From: Acerihabitans arboris
GTDB taxonomy: Bacteria > Pseudomonadota > Gammaproteobacteria > Enterobacterales > Enterobacteriaceae
Direction: 5' to 3'
Length of the DNA: 64,000 nucleotides
Assembly (NCBI RefSeq): GCF_010131535.1
Contig: NZ_WUBS01000006.1
Coordinates: forward strand, 1 to 64,000
The stretch's first letter is position 1; each line of letters begins with the position of its first letter. The position numbers and the translations under genes were made by a program. Below are positions 19,041 to 28,252 of the stretch, piece after piece. Under the pieces are notes generated by a model. The model was not told the DNA's origin. It saw nothing but the letters and a program-made list of their open reading frames with translations, and made no database searches.

Positions 19041-19898
19041 ATGGAAAAATGGCAGATTTTTTCCCGCGTAAAGCTCTCGCTGGCGCTGTATCAAACCCCG
19101 CCGTGGTTATTGAGCGCCGAGGTGCTGACGCAGTTCGAACCGCGCTACGCCCGTCAGCTGCGGTTGGAGAGCCGCGTGGTGGCGCAGGCCCAGGCGCTTG
19201 GGCTGCGCGCCACGGAAAATGAGATCCGGGCGGCGGTGGCCGACCTTGACCAGCGCCTGGATCATGCCGTCCTGCAACCCCGGCAACTGGCGGAAATGGG
19301 GCTGGATGCCAGGGGATTATACCAGGCCATGACCCATGAGGTGCTGCTGGACAAGATGCTGGAGCAGGTGGCGCAGCAGGCGCCGCAACCTTCCGGGGCG
19401 GAGGTTGCGCAGTGGTATGCCGCGCACCAGGACAAATTCACGCGCCCGGAACAACGGGAATGCAGCCATATTTTACTGACGGTGGATGAGGAGCAGCCGG
19501 GCTGCCGGCCGGATCAGGCGGCGCGCCGCATCGGCATCTTGCACCGGCGACTGCGCCGTGACGCGCGCGACTTCGCCCAACTGGCGCTGCGCCATTCCGA
19601 ATGTCCCACGGCGCTGGACGGCGGCAACCTGGGATGGATCGGCCGCGGCCTGCTGTACGAGGCGCTGGATAACGTGCTATTTTCCCTGCCGATGGGCGAT
19701 ATCAGCGACGTTGTCACCAGTCCCATGGGCCTGCATATCCTCTACTGCCGGGATATCCGTCCCGCCGCGCCGATACCGGCCGCGGAGGCCATGGCCGCCG
19801 TCGAGGCCCGGCTGCGCGCCGAATCCCGCCGGCTATTCCAGCGCCGTTGGCTGGAGACCCTGGCGCAGGATGGACGGTTTCCCCCGGCGGAGCGGTAA
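19041..19898 (+). CDS. nifM: NifM, parvulin-type prolyl isomerase for NifH maturation
   Basis: NifM is needed for active NifH. The ATG at 19041 (MEKWQIFSRVKLSLALYQ) with AGGA upstream gives 285 aa. Earlier in-frame codons belong to nifZ. The N-terminal half is a helical SurA-like region. From about residue 140 (RPEQRECSHILLTV) to 230 the parvulin domain is seen, including GGNLGWIGRGLLY and SPMGLHILYC. It is the last gene of the operon. No clear terminator follows. Confidence 0.93.
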   Translation: MEKWQIFSRVKLSLALYQTPPWLLSAEVLTQFEPRYARQLRLESRVVAQAQALGLRATENEIRAAVADLDQRLDHAVLQPRQLAEMGLDARGLYQAMTHEVLLDKMLEQVAQQAPQPSGAEVAQWYAAHQDKFTRPEQRECSHILLTVDEEQPGCRPDQAARRIGILHRRLRRDARDFAQLALRHSECPTALDGGNLGWIGRGLLYEALDNVLFSLPMGDISDVVTSPMGLHILYCRDIRPAAPIPAAEAMAAVEARLRAESRRLFQRRWLETLAQDGRFPPAER

Positions 19899-20025
19899 CG
19901 CGTCCCAGGCACTGGCGCGCTGGACGGCGACCGGTAGCCAACGACCGCTGTTCGCGGGTCCCGAGGGCTTGGATCCCATTGCCGCCGGCGCGCCGACGGA
20001 CAGCTTGCCTGTGATTAGGGCAATA

Positions 20026-20922
20026 TCAGATAGATTCCGGCGGCGAGGACCGATCGCTTGCCCTATATTCTTCCGCCGCCGTTTTCAGCCAGTCACAGAA
20101 GAGCGTGGCTTTGCGGTTTTGTTTCCGGCGCCGCAGGGCAACATAGTTTAAGCCGCTCTCGATAAACCCGCAGGGGGCAATCAGCCGCCCCGACGTTACA
20201 TCTTCCGCTACCAGCGGCCATGGCGATACCGATACGCCCAGGCCGGCGATTGCCGCTTCCAGCATAAAATAAAAATGCTCGAACTCGGCCGAGCCTTCAC
20301 CGTCGGCATCGATTCCCGAACGCGCGCTCCAGTCAGACCAGGCGCCGCGCCGCGAAACCGTATGCAACAGCGGGACATGCCAGGATTTTCCCGGCAAAAG
20401 AGCGATGGACGGCGCGTGAACCGGGCCGAATTTTTCGTTAAACAGGTAGATGACGTCAACCCCCTGCGGCCAGGGCGCGCAACCCACCCTGATGGCCACG
20501 TCGACATTATCCCGGAGGGGATCGGACGAGGTGCCTGATGAATTCAGGCGCACATCGACATGGGGATGCGTTGCATTAAAATGATGAAGACGCGGTATCA
20601 GCCAGCGCATGGTGAAGGTGCCGGGACAGGAGACATCCAGCGGGCCTTCATCGGTGTCCGCAATCCGTCCCACCGCCTGGCCCAACTGATCAAACGCGGT
20701 GGTTAATGCCGGGAGCAGCGCGCTTCCCGCCTCGGTCAGCCGCGGCGCATGCTTTGGGCCGGCGAATAAGGCCACGCCCAGCCATTCCTCCAGGTGGCTG
20801 ACCTGCCTGCTGATCGCGCCGTGCGTCACGCACAGCTCTGCCGCCGCCAGCTTCATCAGCCCCAATCGGCCGGCCGCTTCAAAGGCCCTGAGCGCGTTCA
20901 GGGAAGGGATTCGGCGTCTCAT
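20026..20922 (-). CDS. LysR-family transcriptional regulator (GcvA-like)
   Basis: This 298-aa regulator has an N-terminal helix-turn-helix (SLNALRAFEAAGRLGLMKLA, GAISRQVSHLEEWLGVALF) and a C-terminal periplasmic-binding-fold effector domain. The RRRIPSLNALRAFEAAGR start and LNSSG segment resemble the GcvA subgroup. It is divergent from the O-methyltransferase gene at 21029 with a 106-bp gap that holds a LysR-type inverted repeat, so it probably controls that gene and its neighbour. It has no known nif role, although it lies inside the nif region. Confidence 0.9.
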   Translation of the reverse strand: MRRRIPSLNALRAFEAAGRLGLMKLAAAELCVTHGAISRQVSHLEEWLGVALFAGPKHAPRLTEAGSALLPALTTAFDQLGQAVGRIADTDEGPLDVSCPGTFTMRWLIPRLHHFNATHPHVDVRLNSSGTSSDPLRDNVDVAIRVGCAPWPQGVDVIYLFNEKFGPVHAPSIALLPGKSWHVPLLHTVSRRGAWSDWSARSGIDADGEGSAEFEHFYFMLEAAIAGLGVSVSPWPLVAEDVTSGRLIAPCGFIESGLNYVALRRRKQNRKATLFCDWLKTAAEEYRASDRSSPPESI

Positions 20923-20958
20923 TGTGATTTTTCCTCACTTACGCAGTCACGAAAAGTC

Positions 20959-20977
20959 GATTAACAGCGATCTAATC
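20959..20977. promoter_or_regulatory. candidate LysR box
   Basis: GATTA-N9-TAATC (20959-20963, 20973-20977) is an inverted repeat containing the T-N11-A pattern of LysR operators, midway between the divergent lysR and O-methyltransferase genes. Confidence 0.55.
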
Positions 20978-21028
20978 AGGAAGTAAGGTGGTATGCAAGA
21001 AAGGTTGATTATCTCTTGAGGAGGCCAA

Positions 21029-21688
21029 ATGGATCAAACAACGTGGCGGGCGGTGGACGATTACCTAACCGGCTGGCTGGTACCTGAGGACGCGGCGCTG
21101 CGGCGTGCTTTGGCGGCAAATATCCAGGCGGGCCTGCCGCCCCATGATGTCGCCCCTAACCAGGGCAAGCTGCTGCATATTTTTGCCCGCATGGTACGGG
21201 CCAGGCGTATTCTTGAAATCGGCACGCTGGGCGGGTATAGCACTATCTGGCTGGCGCGGGCGTTGCCTGAAAATGGCGAATTGGTAACATTGGAATGCGC
21301 TAAAAACCACGCCGCTATCGCGCGTCAAAACCTGGAGCGCGCGGCGCCGGCCGCGCGGGTTACTTTGCGGGTGGGGCCGGCCTTGGATACGCTGGCGACC
21401 TTGGATGTTAACGACCCGTTCGATCTGATATTCATCGACGCGGATAAGGCCAACAACCCTGCCTACCTGGGCTGGTCGTTAACACTGTCCCATCCCGGCA
21501 CGGTCATTATCGCCGACAATGTCATTCGTGACGGGAGCATTTTGGATCACGCCAGCCGGGATGAACGCGTGACGGGTATACGGCACTTTTTCTCTGCCTT
21601 GTCCGCTAATCCCGGGCTGACGTCGACCGCCATCCAAACGGTGGGCAGCAAGGGATGGGACGGTTTTTCCATTTCGCTGGTGAATTAG
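21029..21688 (+). CDS. class I SAM-dependent O-methyltransferase (family 3)
   Basis: The 219-aa protein has the SAM-binding motif ILEIGTLGGYSTIWLAR and the metal-binding FIDADKANN motif of the small catechol/caffeoyl-CoA-type O-methyltransferases. The later motif GTVIIADNVIRDG is also typical. GAGGAGG precedes the ATG. It is divergent from a LysR regulator and followed by a PPOX-family gene, a pair often seen in LysR-controlled small-molecule or detoxification loci. The substrate is unknown. Confidence 0.9.
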   Translation: MDQTTWRAVDDYLTGWLVPEDAALRRALAANIQAGLPPHDVAPNQGKLLHIFARMVRARRILEIGTLGGYSTIWLARALPENGELVTLECAKNHAAIARQNLERAAPAARVTLRVGPALDTLATLDVNDPFDLIFIDADKANNPAYLGWSLTLSHPGTVIIADNVIRDGSILDHASRDERVTGIRHFFSALSANPGLTSTAIQTVGSKGWDGFSISLVN

Positions 21689-21763
21689 AACGCCACGACG
21701 TGCCACCGGGGTGGCCGCAGCGATATATTACGTTATTAACTAAGCTATAGAGCAGGGGGGCGT

Positions 21764-22402
21764 ATGCAAAACGACATACATAACGATGGTGATTTTCGCA
21801 TCACACGGCCAGAACGGCTGGAGCGTCTTTATGGCGCGGTAGCGCCGCCCTCGACTCTCAAAGAGACGGAGTATATTCATCGGGCGTATCGGCCTTTTAT
21901 CGAAGCCGCGCCTTTCGCGGTGCTGGCAACGGCGGGCAGCGCCGGGCTGGATGTCTCGCCGCGTGGCGATCCGGCCGGCTTTATTCATATCGAAGACAGC
22001 CGGACGCTGCTACTGCCCGACCGGCGGGGTAATAACCGCATCGACAGCCTGAGGAATATCCTGGAGGACCCGCGCGTCTCGTTGCTGTTCCTTATTCCCG
22101 GCATCGGCGAGACGCTGCGGGTAAACGGCAGCGCTGAAATCAGCATCGATCCCGCATTGCTGGCGCGTTTTGCCATGGCGGGCAACCTGCCGCGATCGGT
22201 ACTGCGCATCAAGGTGGCAAGCGTGTTTTTCCAGTGTAGCCGCGCCATTATGCGCTCGCGCCTGTGGGATCCCGCCACGCAAATCGAGCGCGCCAGGTTG
22301 CCGAGCACCGGCAGCATTCTCAAGGCGATTTCCAACGACGCCATCGACGGGGACGCGTATGACCAGGCGTTGCCCGAGCGTTTAAAAACCACGCTGTATT
22401 AG
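21764..22402 (+). CDS. pyridoxamine 5'-phosphate oxidase-family flavoprotein
   Basis: The 212-aa protein has a split-barrel FMN-binding fold: FAVLATAGSAGLDVSPRGDPAGF, then LLLPDRRGNNRIDSLRNIL and VSLLFLIPGIGETLRVNGSA. This pattern is typical of the MSMEG_1061-like PPOX subfamily, not of PdxH. It follows the O-methyltransferase by 75 bp on the same strand and may be cotranscribed with it under the LysR regulator. Its function is unknown. Confidence 0.85.
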   Translation: MQNDIHNDGDFRITRPERLERLYGAVAPPSTLKETEYIHRAYRPFIEAAPFAVLATAGSAGLDVSPRGDPAGFIHIEDSRTLLLPDRRGNNRIDSLRNILEDPRVSLLFLIPGIGETLRVNGSAEISIDPALLARFAMAGNLPRSVLRIKVASVFFQCSRAIMRSRLWDPATQIERARLPSTGSILKAISNDAIDGDAYDQALPERLKTTLY

Positions 22403-22555
22403 CCAAGCCTGATCTGGCCTTGCGCATCGCATAAGCCCGGGGCTGCGCAAGCCGTTGTCCGGCAAATCCGCTAGGGTTAATTCGGGATACAGGGCACAAT
22501 TCCATTTGCCGGCAAGCGCATACTGGTCTTAACCTCACAAAGATAAGGGTTAAGC

Positions 22556-22876
22556 ATGAAAAAAATTCTCATATGCTGCGTTTCCGGCACGTCCTCTTCG
22601 GTACTGGCGCGCCGGATGCAGGCGCTCGCCGAGGCCAAAGGACTGGCTATCCAGGTAAGCTTTGTCGACCTGGAGCATATCGGCGACACCTGCGCCGACT
22701 ATGATTGCCTGTTGCTGGGGCCGCATATCCAGTACAAGCTAAAAGAAATAACCAGCATCTATAACTCGCCGTCCAAGCCCGTCGCCATTATCCGCGGTAT
22801 TGACTACGGCATGATGGACGTGGAAAAAATCCTGCGCGACGCCCTGGCGATGCTGGACGAATCGACGCCCGCATGA
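22556..22876 (+). CDS. orphan PTS IIB component (lactose/cellobiose type)
   Basis: The 106-aa protein MKKILICCVSGTSSSVLARRM has the phosphocysteine loop C-x-S-G-x-S-S-S, with Cys8 the expected phosphorylation site. DYDCLLLGPHIQYKLKEI is the second family landmark. No IIA or IIC gene is nearby, so it must work with distant partners or have a regulatory role. It converges with nifF. Confidence 0.82.
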   Translation: MKKILICCVSGTSSSVLARRMQALAEAKGLAIQVSFVDLEHIGDTCADYDCLLLGPHIQYKLKEITSIYNSPSKPVAIIRGIDYGMMDVEKILRDALAMLDESTPA

Positions 22877-22973
22877 GATCCGGTCATTGATAGGGGGTTA
22901 ACGCGATCAAATCGGTATCCCGCGGCAAAGGAATAGCACAGACGCGGGCGATCCGCGCCTGCGCCATTACCGG

Positions 22974-23501
22974 CTACAGCGCCGCTTTCACCTGGCCGAC
23001 CCAGGCGGCTACCCGGTCGGCGCTAAGATCCGCTTGGTTATCCTGGTCCAGCGCCAGGCCGACAAATTCATCCCCTTCCAGCGCCGCCGACGAGCTGAAG
23101 ACATAACCTTCCCGCGGCCAGGCGCCGATGACCCTGGCGCCCGCGTCAGAAACGATATCGTAAAGCTCGCCCATGGCGCTGACAAAGTTATCCGGATAGG
23201 CCTCCTGATCCCCCAGACCGAACAGCGCCACGGTTTTGTCGCTCAGGTCGGCCTGCGCCAGGGTATCGGCGAATTCCGCCCAGGATTCGCTCTGGCATTC
23301 CGCCTCCAGGCCCGGCAACTGGCCGTCGGCCAGCGTCGGCGTGCCGAGGATCAGCACCTGGTAGCCGAGCAACTCGTCGATGCTGGCGCGGTTAATGTTT
23401 TTCGGCTCATCCGCCTCGCCGTCAAAATGCTGGTGAATCAGCTTGGCGATCTTGCGGGTTTTGCCGGTGTCGGTACCAAAAAATATGCCGATATTAGCCA
23501 T
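22974..23501 (-). CDS. nifF: nitrogenase flavodoxin NifF
   Basis: NifF carries low-potential electrons to NifH. The ATG at 23501 gives MANIGIFFGTDTGKTRKIAK, with the FMN-phosphate loop T-D-T-G-K-T, and 175 aa. An upstream in-frame ATG adds MGSIL and is unlikely. LGTPTLADGQLPGLE and ALFGLGDQEAYPDNF are the flavin-contact loops of long-chain flavodoxins. It lies downstream of rnfABCDGEH on the same strand with a 163-bp gap. No good sigma-54 promoter is seen in that gap, so read-through from the rnf operon is likely. Confidence 0.95.
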   Translation of the reverse strand: MANIGIFFGTDTGKTRKIAKLIHQHFDGEADEPKNINRASIDELLGYQVLILGTPTLADGQLPGLEAECQSESWAEFADTLAQADLSDKTVALFGLGDQEAYPDNFVSAMGELYDIVSDAGARVIGAWPREGYVFSSSAALEGDEFVGLALDQDNQADLSADRVAAWVGQVKAAL

Positions 23502-23664
23502 TAATATGCTCCCCAAAAGTTAACTTTGTCAGTAAATAGGATAGCCTGCGGGCAGGCTTGCCCGGGCGTCGTGCGGATGGCCTGCCGTCCGGTAAAACCT
23601 GGCCGGAAGCCGGCGCCGCCGGCCGGGAACGGCGCGTTGTCCCGGACGATGATCCCAGCCGGCG

Positions 23665-23925
23665 TTAATCCTGCTCATCTTCATCGTCGCCGCCGCCGCG
23701 CGCCACCGGCAAATAAATCTCGACCCGATCGCCTTCGCTTACCGGCGTATCCGGCGCGCACAGCCGGCCGTAAATGCCGGTGCGGTGCGTGTCCGGATCG
23801 AGATAAGGAAACAGATGCGGCAGCGGCGAGGCCAGTATGGCCTGGCGTACCGTGACCGGCGCGTCGAGCTTCATTTCGATGCAACGACCCTGAGCGCCGT
23901 TGACGTGGGCTACGGAAAATTTCAT
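23665..23925 (-). CDS. rnfH: RnfH family protein
   Basis: This 86-aa ubiquitin-like-fold protein is found with nitrogen-fixation rnf operons. MKFSVAHVNGAQGRCIEMKL is followed by VSEGDRVEIYLPVA near the end, both RnfH landmarks. The ATG at 23925 overlaps the rnfE stop as TGATG. An acidic tail (GGGDDEDEQD) ends it. Confidence 0.9.
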   Translation of the reverse strand: MKFSVAHVNGAQGRCIEMKLDAPVTVRQAILASPLPHLFPYLDPDTHRTGIYGRLCAPDTPVSEGDRVEIYLPVARGGGDDEDEQD

Positions 23926-24626
23926 CAATGACAGCCCCCGCTGGGTTGACGGGCAAGTTTAACCGATGCGTTTTCCCGGCTGGTCAGGCGTTTTACCAGA
24001 CGTATGCCGCTGAGCAGCATGCCCATCACCACAAACCCGCCGGGCGGCAACAGCATCAGCAAAAAGCCCCGGTAGCCGGGCAGCAGGTGCAGTTCGAGAA
24101 AATGGAAATGCGGGCCGAGCAGCAGGGCGGCGCCGCTGAACAGCGTGCCGCTGCCGAGGATTTCACGCACCGCGCCGACGCTGGTCAGCCCGAGGGTGAA
24201 TCCCAGCCCGGTGGCCAGACCGTCCAGCGCCGCCGGAATGATTTTATTATGGGCGGCAAACGCTTCCGCCCGGCCCAGCAGGGCGCAGTTGGCCACGATC
24301 AGCGGAATAAACAGCCCCATCACCTTGTGCAGGTCGTGCATCCAGGCATTCATGGTCAGATCGAGAACGGTTACCAGCGACGCGATAATGGAAATGTAGA
24401 CCGGGATACGGATCTGGTTGGGCGTGACCTTGCGCAGCAGAGATACGATAAAATTGGAGCAGGCCAGCACCAGGGCGGTCATCAGGCCCAGGCCCAGCCC
24501 GTTGGTGGCGGTAGTGGTAATGGCCATCAGCGGGCACAGCCCGAGGATTTGCACAAAGGTGACATTATTGGTCCACATGCCGGATTTCATGATATCCCGC
24601 AGCAGCGGCTGGCTGTTTTCACTCAT
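23925..24626 (-). CDS. rnfE: Rnf complex membrane subunit E
   Basis: RnfE is an integral membrane subunit related to RnfA and NqrD. MSENSQPLLRDIMKSGMWTNN is followed by six hydrophobic helices with the NPTFVQ-like segment NNVTFVQILGLCPLMA and FIPLIVANCALLGRAEA (conserved inner-membrane Cys region). The length is 233 aa. It overlaps rnfG by 1 bp and rnfH by 1 bp. Confidence 0.95.
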   Translation of the reverse strand: MSENSQPLLRDIMKSGMWTNNVTFVQILGLCPLMAITTTATNGLGLGLMTALVLACSNFIVSLLRKVTPNQIRIPVYISIIASLVTVLDLTMNAWMHDLHKVMGLFIPLIVANCALLGRAEAFAAHNKIIPAALDGLATGLGFTLGLTSVGAVREILGSGTLFSGAALLLGPHFHFLELHLLPGYRGFLLMLLPPGGFVVMGMLLSGIRLVKRLTSRENASVKLARQPSGGCH

Positions 24627-25291
24627 TATTTGGCCCCTCCATTATCTGGCTTGTCCTGGCTACCCAAGAATTCCGCCTGTTTTTCCCGATACAACACCAG
24701 GTTTTCATGTACGCCCTTGACCACGGCGCGCGGCGTGATGGTGGCGCCGGTAAAGGCGTCGAACTGGCCGCCGTCCTTTTTGACATGCCACTGTTGCTCG
24801 CTAAGATTGTTCAGCGACTTGCCGTCAAAGCCGCGGATCCACGGGCTATGGCCCAGCTCGATGGCATCGCCCAGGCCCGGGGTTTCCTTATGGCTTATTA
24901 CCCGCACGCCGGTGATCACGCCCTTGGCGTCGATACCGGTCAGCAGCTGGATCGGGCCGCCATAACCCTGGGTTTCGCTGGCCAGGACGATGCCGCTGGG
25001 CTGCCCGTTCAGGCTGGCGCGGAAAAAGCTTACCGTCCGGCCGTCGATAACGATGCTCCGCTGCGCATCCGCCAATGCGTTGTCGTAATGACCGGCGGGG
25101 AACACCTGCGACAGCATGGCCTGGGTATCTTCCTTTTCGCGCCGCACGATCTGTTCGTGGGTGAGCCACCAGCAGCCGGCTACCAGCAAACAGACGACCA
25201 GGGTAAAGGAGCCCAGTAGAAATCCCTGGGTAAACGGGCTTTCCCGCGCCGGCAGGTATTGCGCCGCCGCGCGGTTTAGCATATTGCTCAT
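24626..25291 (-). CDS. rnfG: Rnf complex FMN-binding subunit G
   Basis: RnfG is a single-span protein with an extracytoplasmic FMN domain. After one N-terminal helix (FLLGSFTLVVCLLVAGCWWL) it carries the covalent-flavin motif TGAT in DAFTGATITPRAV. GYGGPIQLLTGID and SHKETPGLGD are further family motifs. The length is 221 aa. It overlaps rnfD by ATGA. Confidence 0.95.
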   Translation of the reverse strand: MSNMLNRAAAQYLPARESPFTQGFLLGSFTLVVCLLVAGCWWLTHEQIVRREKEDTQAMLSQVFPAGHYDNALADAQRSIVIDGRTVSFFRASLNGQPSGIVLASETQGYGGPIQLLTGIDAKGVITGVRVISHKETPGLGDAIELGHSPWIRGFDGKSLNNLSEQQWHVKKDGGQFDAFTGATITPRAVVKGVHENLVLYREKQAEFLGSQDKPDNGGAK

Positions 25292-26265
25292 GATGACTTC
25301 TCCTTGCCGCCCACATAGCCATAGGCCTTCGGCTGGGTATAGTTGTCAATCAGCGGCGTGACCGCGTTGACCAGCAGCACCGCGAAGGCCATGCCCTCGG
25401 GAAAATTGCCGAAGGCGCGGATGCAATAGGTGATGAATCCAGCCAGCAGGCCGTAGATCAGCCGTCCGCGCACGCTGCCCGGGCCGGTGACCGGATCGGT
25501 GAGGATATAAAATGCCCCGAGCAGCAGTCCGCCGCTGGTCAACTGGGCCAGGGGCGGCACTATGCCCGCCGGCGCAATCAGCCAGTGGATCAGGCCGGGG
25601 ACCAGGCATCCCAGCAGCGTGGCCACCGGGATATGCCAACTGAACACCCGCTGCTGGATAAGCCAAAGCCCGCCGAGCAACAGCAGGAGCGATGAGGTTT
25701 CGCCCAGGCTGCCGCTACGGTTGCCAAGCAGGTTGGACAGCAGTTCCAGCGGGGCGCGTCCGCTTTCTTTAAAGCCGCCCAGCAGGGTGGCGCCGGTGAT
25801 GCCGTCCACGCCCAGGTGGTAAAAGGCGCCGTCGTAAAAGGCGGCGGGGCTGACCCAGCGGGTCATCTCCACCGGAAAGGCGATCAGCAACACCACCCGC
25901 GCCAGCATGGCCGGGTTAAACAGGTTTTGCCCCAGGCCGCCGTAGATATGCTTGCCGAAGACAATAGCCACCGCGCTGCCGAAAGCCCCCAGCCACAGCG
26001 GCGCATGGGGCGGCAGGCTCAGCGCCAGGAGTAGCGACGTCAGGATGGCCGCGCCGTCGAAGGTATGCCCCTGGGCCGCTGGATTGAGCTTCAGGCACAG
26101 GGCTTCACAGATAAGCGCGGTCAGCAGGCAGCAAAAAATCAGCAGGATCGACTGGGCGCCAAACTGTAAAAAGGCCAGGATCACCACCGGGAACAGGGAA
26201 ATATTGACCCGATACATCAGCCGGTCGACGCTGAGCCCCTGGTGGGCATGTGGCGCGGTTAACAT
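25288..26265 (-). CDS. rnfD: Rnf complex membrane subunit D
   Basis: RnfD is a polytopic protein of 325 aa that binds FMN covalently at the threonine of DGITGATLL. QNLFNPAMLARVVLLIAFP and the C-terminal FGNFPEGMAFAVLLVNAVTPLID segments are typical of the NqrB/RnfD family. It overlaps rnfC by 7 bp. Confidence 0.95.
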   Translation of the reverse strand: MLTAPHAHQGLSVDRLMYRVNISLFPVVILAFLQFGAQSILLIFCCLLTALICEALCLKLNPAAQGHTFDGAAILTSLLLALSLPPHAPLWLGAFGSAVAIVFGKHIYGGLGQNLFNPAMLARVVLLIAFPVEMTRWVSPAAFYDGAFYHLGVDGITGATLLGGFKESGRAPLELLSNLLGNRSGSLGETSSLLLLLGGLWLIQQRVFSWHIPVATLLGCLVPGLIHWLIAPAGIVPPLAQLTSGGLLLGAFYILTDPVTGPGSVRGRLIYGLLAGFITYCIRAFGNFPEGMAFAVLLVNAVTPLIDNYTQPKAYGYVGGKEKSS

Positions 26266-27707
26266 GGTGTTTCCTCCGAGGGCGGCGCGGCGCGCCTGGC
26301 GCGCCTGGCGGGTTTTGCCGCCTGGGCGGCCGCTTTTTCGGCGGCTTCCCGCGCCAGGCGTTCCTGGCGTTTGGCGCTGTTTAACCGGGTGCGCGCCAGC
26401 TTATCTTCCTGGCGCTTGATAAGACGTAGCTGCTGTTGGCCCCAGTCAAAAAACTGGGTCAACGGCAGCGCCGCCGGGCAGACGTAGGCGCAGGAGCCGC
26501 AGAGCAGGCAGGCGTTTAGCCCCTGCTGCCGGGCCTTGGCGAAACCGTCGTTTTTCAGTTCGGCAAATATGGCCTGGGGCGCCAGGCTCATCGGGCAGGC
26601 GTCCAGGCAACGGCCGCAGCGCAGGCAGGCGCTGGGCCGGGTCTGCGGCAGTTCGTCGCCGTTCAGCAGCAGCAGCCCGCTGGTGCCTTTGGTGATTGGC
26701 GTATCCAGCGACTCCACCGCCCGGCCCATCATCGGTCCGCCGAGCACCATGCGCGCCGGCTGGGATTTCAGGCCGCCGCACTGGCCGATAATGTCCTTGA
26801 TCGGCGTGCCGATCGGCACCAGCAGGTTGGCCGGTTGTTCAATGGCGCGGCCGCTGACGGTGATCACCCGGTGGGTGACCGGCTTGCCGAAGCGAACGGC
26901 GTGAAAAATGGCGATGCAGGTGCCGACATTTTGCACCAGCACGCCCATTTCGGTGGAGCGGCGGTTTTGCGGAATTTGACGGCCGGTCACCGCTTCGATC
27001 ATCTGTTTGGCCGAGCCGATGGGGTAGAGCGAGGGCAAAATCACCACCTCGATATGCTCTTCCTGCCGGCACAGCTCGTCCAGCCGGGCGATGGCCTCGG
27101 TTTTATTGTCCTCGATGCCGATATAGACCTGCTTGGCATGGGTTATGGCCTGCAGGTAACGGATGCCGCCGATGATGAATTCGGCCTGCTCGCGCATCAA
27201 ACGATCGTCGGTGGTGAGATAAGGCTCGCATTCGCCGCCGTTGACGATCAGCGTTTCAATGGGGTGGCGCAGGCTCATGCGGATTTTGTCGGCGGCCGGG
27301 AACATGGCGCCGCCCATGCCGACAATGCCGGCCTGTTCAATCAGCGACAGCATGGCCTGCGTTTCATCCAGGCCATCGGCAGCCGTCAGGCGGGGCGCCG
27401 CCGGCTGGTCGACGGACACGTTGACGGTAATGGACCCCTGTTCGCCCTCAACGATCCGGGTCACCACTCCGGCCAGCGCGCTATGTACCGGCGCGGACAT
27501 TCTTTCGCGCGCTCCGGCGATCTGCTGGCCTGCTGTGACACTGTCACCCAGGGCGACCAGCGGCACCGCCGCCGGCCCGGTATGCTGGCGCAGCGGGATA
27601 ATCAGCTGGCGCGGCATGGCCAGCGGCCGGATGGCGATATCGCGGGTTAAGGATTTATGGCTATAAGGACGGATGCCGCCGTGGGGTTTTAACCTGGCGC
27701 TAAACAT
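26259..27707 (-). CDS. rnfC: Rnf complex peripheral subunit C (NADH-binding, 2x[4Fe-4S])
   Basis: RnfC is the electron-input subunit. The ATG at 27707 (MFSARLKPHGGIRPYSHK) has GGGAGG upstream and matches the family start. The open frame extends further but lies within rnfB. GGEC and GMGGAMFP belong to the NADH/FMN-binding region (NuoF-like), and two ferredoxin motifs, CLRCGRCLDACP and CLLCGSCAYVCP, bind Fe-S clusters. The Ala/Lys/Arg-rich C-terminal tail is short compared with E. coli RsxC. The length is 482 aa. It overlaps rnfB by 8 bp. Confidence 0.95.
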   Translation of the reverse strand: MFSARLKPHGGIRPYSHKSLTRDIAIRPLAMPRQLIIPLRQHTGPAAVPLVALGDSVTAGQQIAGARERMSAPVHSALAGVVTRIVEGEQGSITVNVSVDQPAAPRLTAADGLDETQAMLSLIEQAGIVGMGGAMFPAADKIRMSLRHPIETLIVNGGECEPYLTTDDRLMREQAEFIIGGIRYLQAITHAKQVYIGIEDNKTEAIARLDELCRQEEHIEVVILPSLYPIGSAKQMIEAVTGRQIPQNRRSTEMGVLVQNVGTCIAIFHAVRFGKPVTHRVITVSGRAIEQPANLLVPIGTPIKDIIGQCGGLKSQPARMVLGGPMMGRAVESLDTPITKGTSGLLLLNGDELPQTRPSACLRCGRCLDACPMSLAPQAIFAELKNDGFAKARQQGLNACLLCGSCAYVCPAALPLTQFFDWGQQQLRLIKRQEDKLARTRLNSAKRQERLAREAAEKAAAQAAKPARRARRAAPPSEETPC

Positions 27708-28242
27708 AAGATGCCTCCCGAACGTCAAAACGCGGTTTTGCGGCCGACGGGGTGAGCTGCGGGTCGGCCCGCAGCTCGATGGCCTGCTGCGGACAGATGG
27801 CGATACAGGCGGCGCAGCCGGTGCAATCATCGCCCAGGATGCCGTGCTGTTGCCGGGTCGCGCCGATAATAGCGTCAAAATTGCACTTTTTCTGGCAGCG
27901 GCCGCAGCCGTCGCAGGCCTGGGCATTAATCACCGCCACCTGCGGCACGCTTTCCTCGCCGTCGTCCGGCGGCAGATCCAGCAGCACGGCGATGCGTTTC
28001 GCCAGCGCCGCGCCGCCCGGGGTGCAGGCCCCGACCGGCGCTTCGCCGCGCACCATGGCGCCGGCGGCCTGGGCGCAGCCGGGAAAACCGCATTGGCCGC
28101 ACTGGCCGTTGGGCAGCAGGGCGATGACCGCTTCGATACGCGGGTCTTTCTCCACCTTAAAATAGATGGCGGCATAACCCAGCAGGTAACCGATCAGGGT
28201 GCCGATGGCGGGAACCGCCAGCACCGGTAAGATAAAATCCAC
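27700..28242 (-). CDS. rnfB: Rnf complex ferredoxin subunit B
   Basis: RnfB passes electrons towards flavodoxin or ferredoxin. An N-terminal membrane helix is followed by a Cys48/51/56/73 cluster motif (GQCGQCGFPGC) and then two 4Fe-4S ferredoxin motifs (Cys110/113/116/120 and Cys140/143/146/150). The length is 180 aa. It lies between rnfA and rnfC. Confidence 0.95.
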   Translation of the reverse strand: MDFILPVLAVPAIGTLIGYLLGYAAIYFKVEKDPRIEAVIALLPNGQCGQCGFPGCAQAAGAMVRGEAPVGACTPGGAALAKRIAVLLDLPPDDGEESVPQVAVINAQACDGCGRCQKKCNFDAIIGATRQQHGILGDDCTGCAACIAICPQQAIELRADPQLTPSAAKPRFDVREASYV

Positions 28243-28252
28243 GGTTCTCTCC

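Noticed and set aside
23502..23664. Possible separate sigma-54 promoter for nifF
   Set aside because: The best minus-strand candidate in the gap keeps only GG-N10-GC spacing, with mismatches in both elements, and no TGT-N10-ACA site is present.
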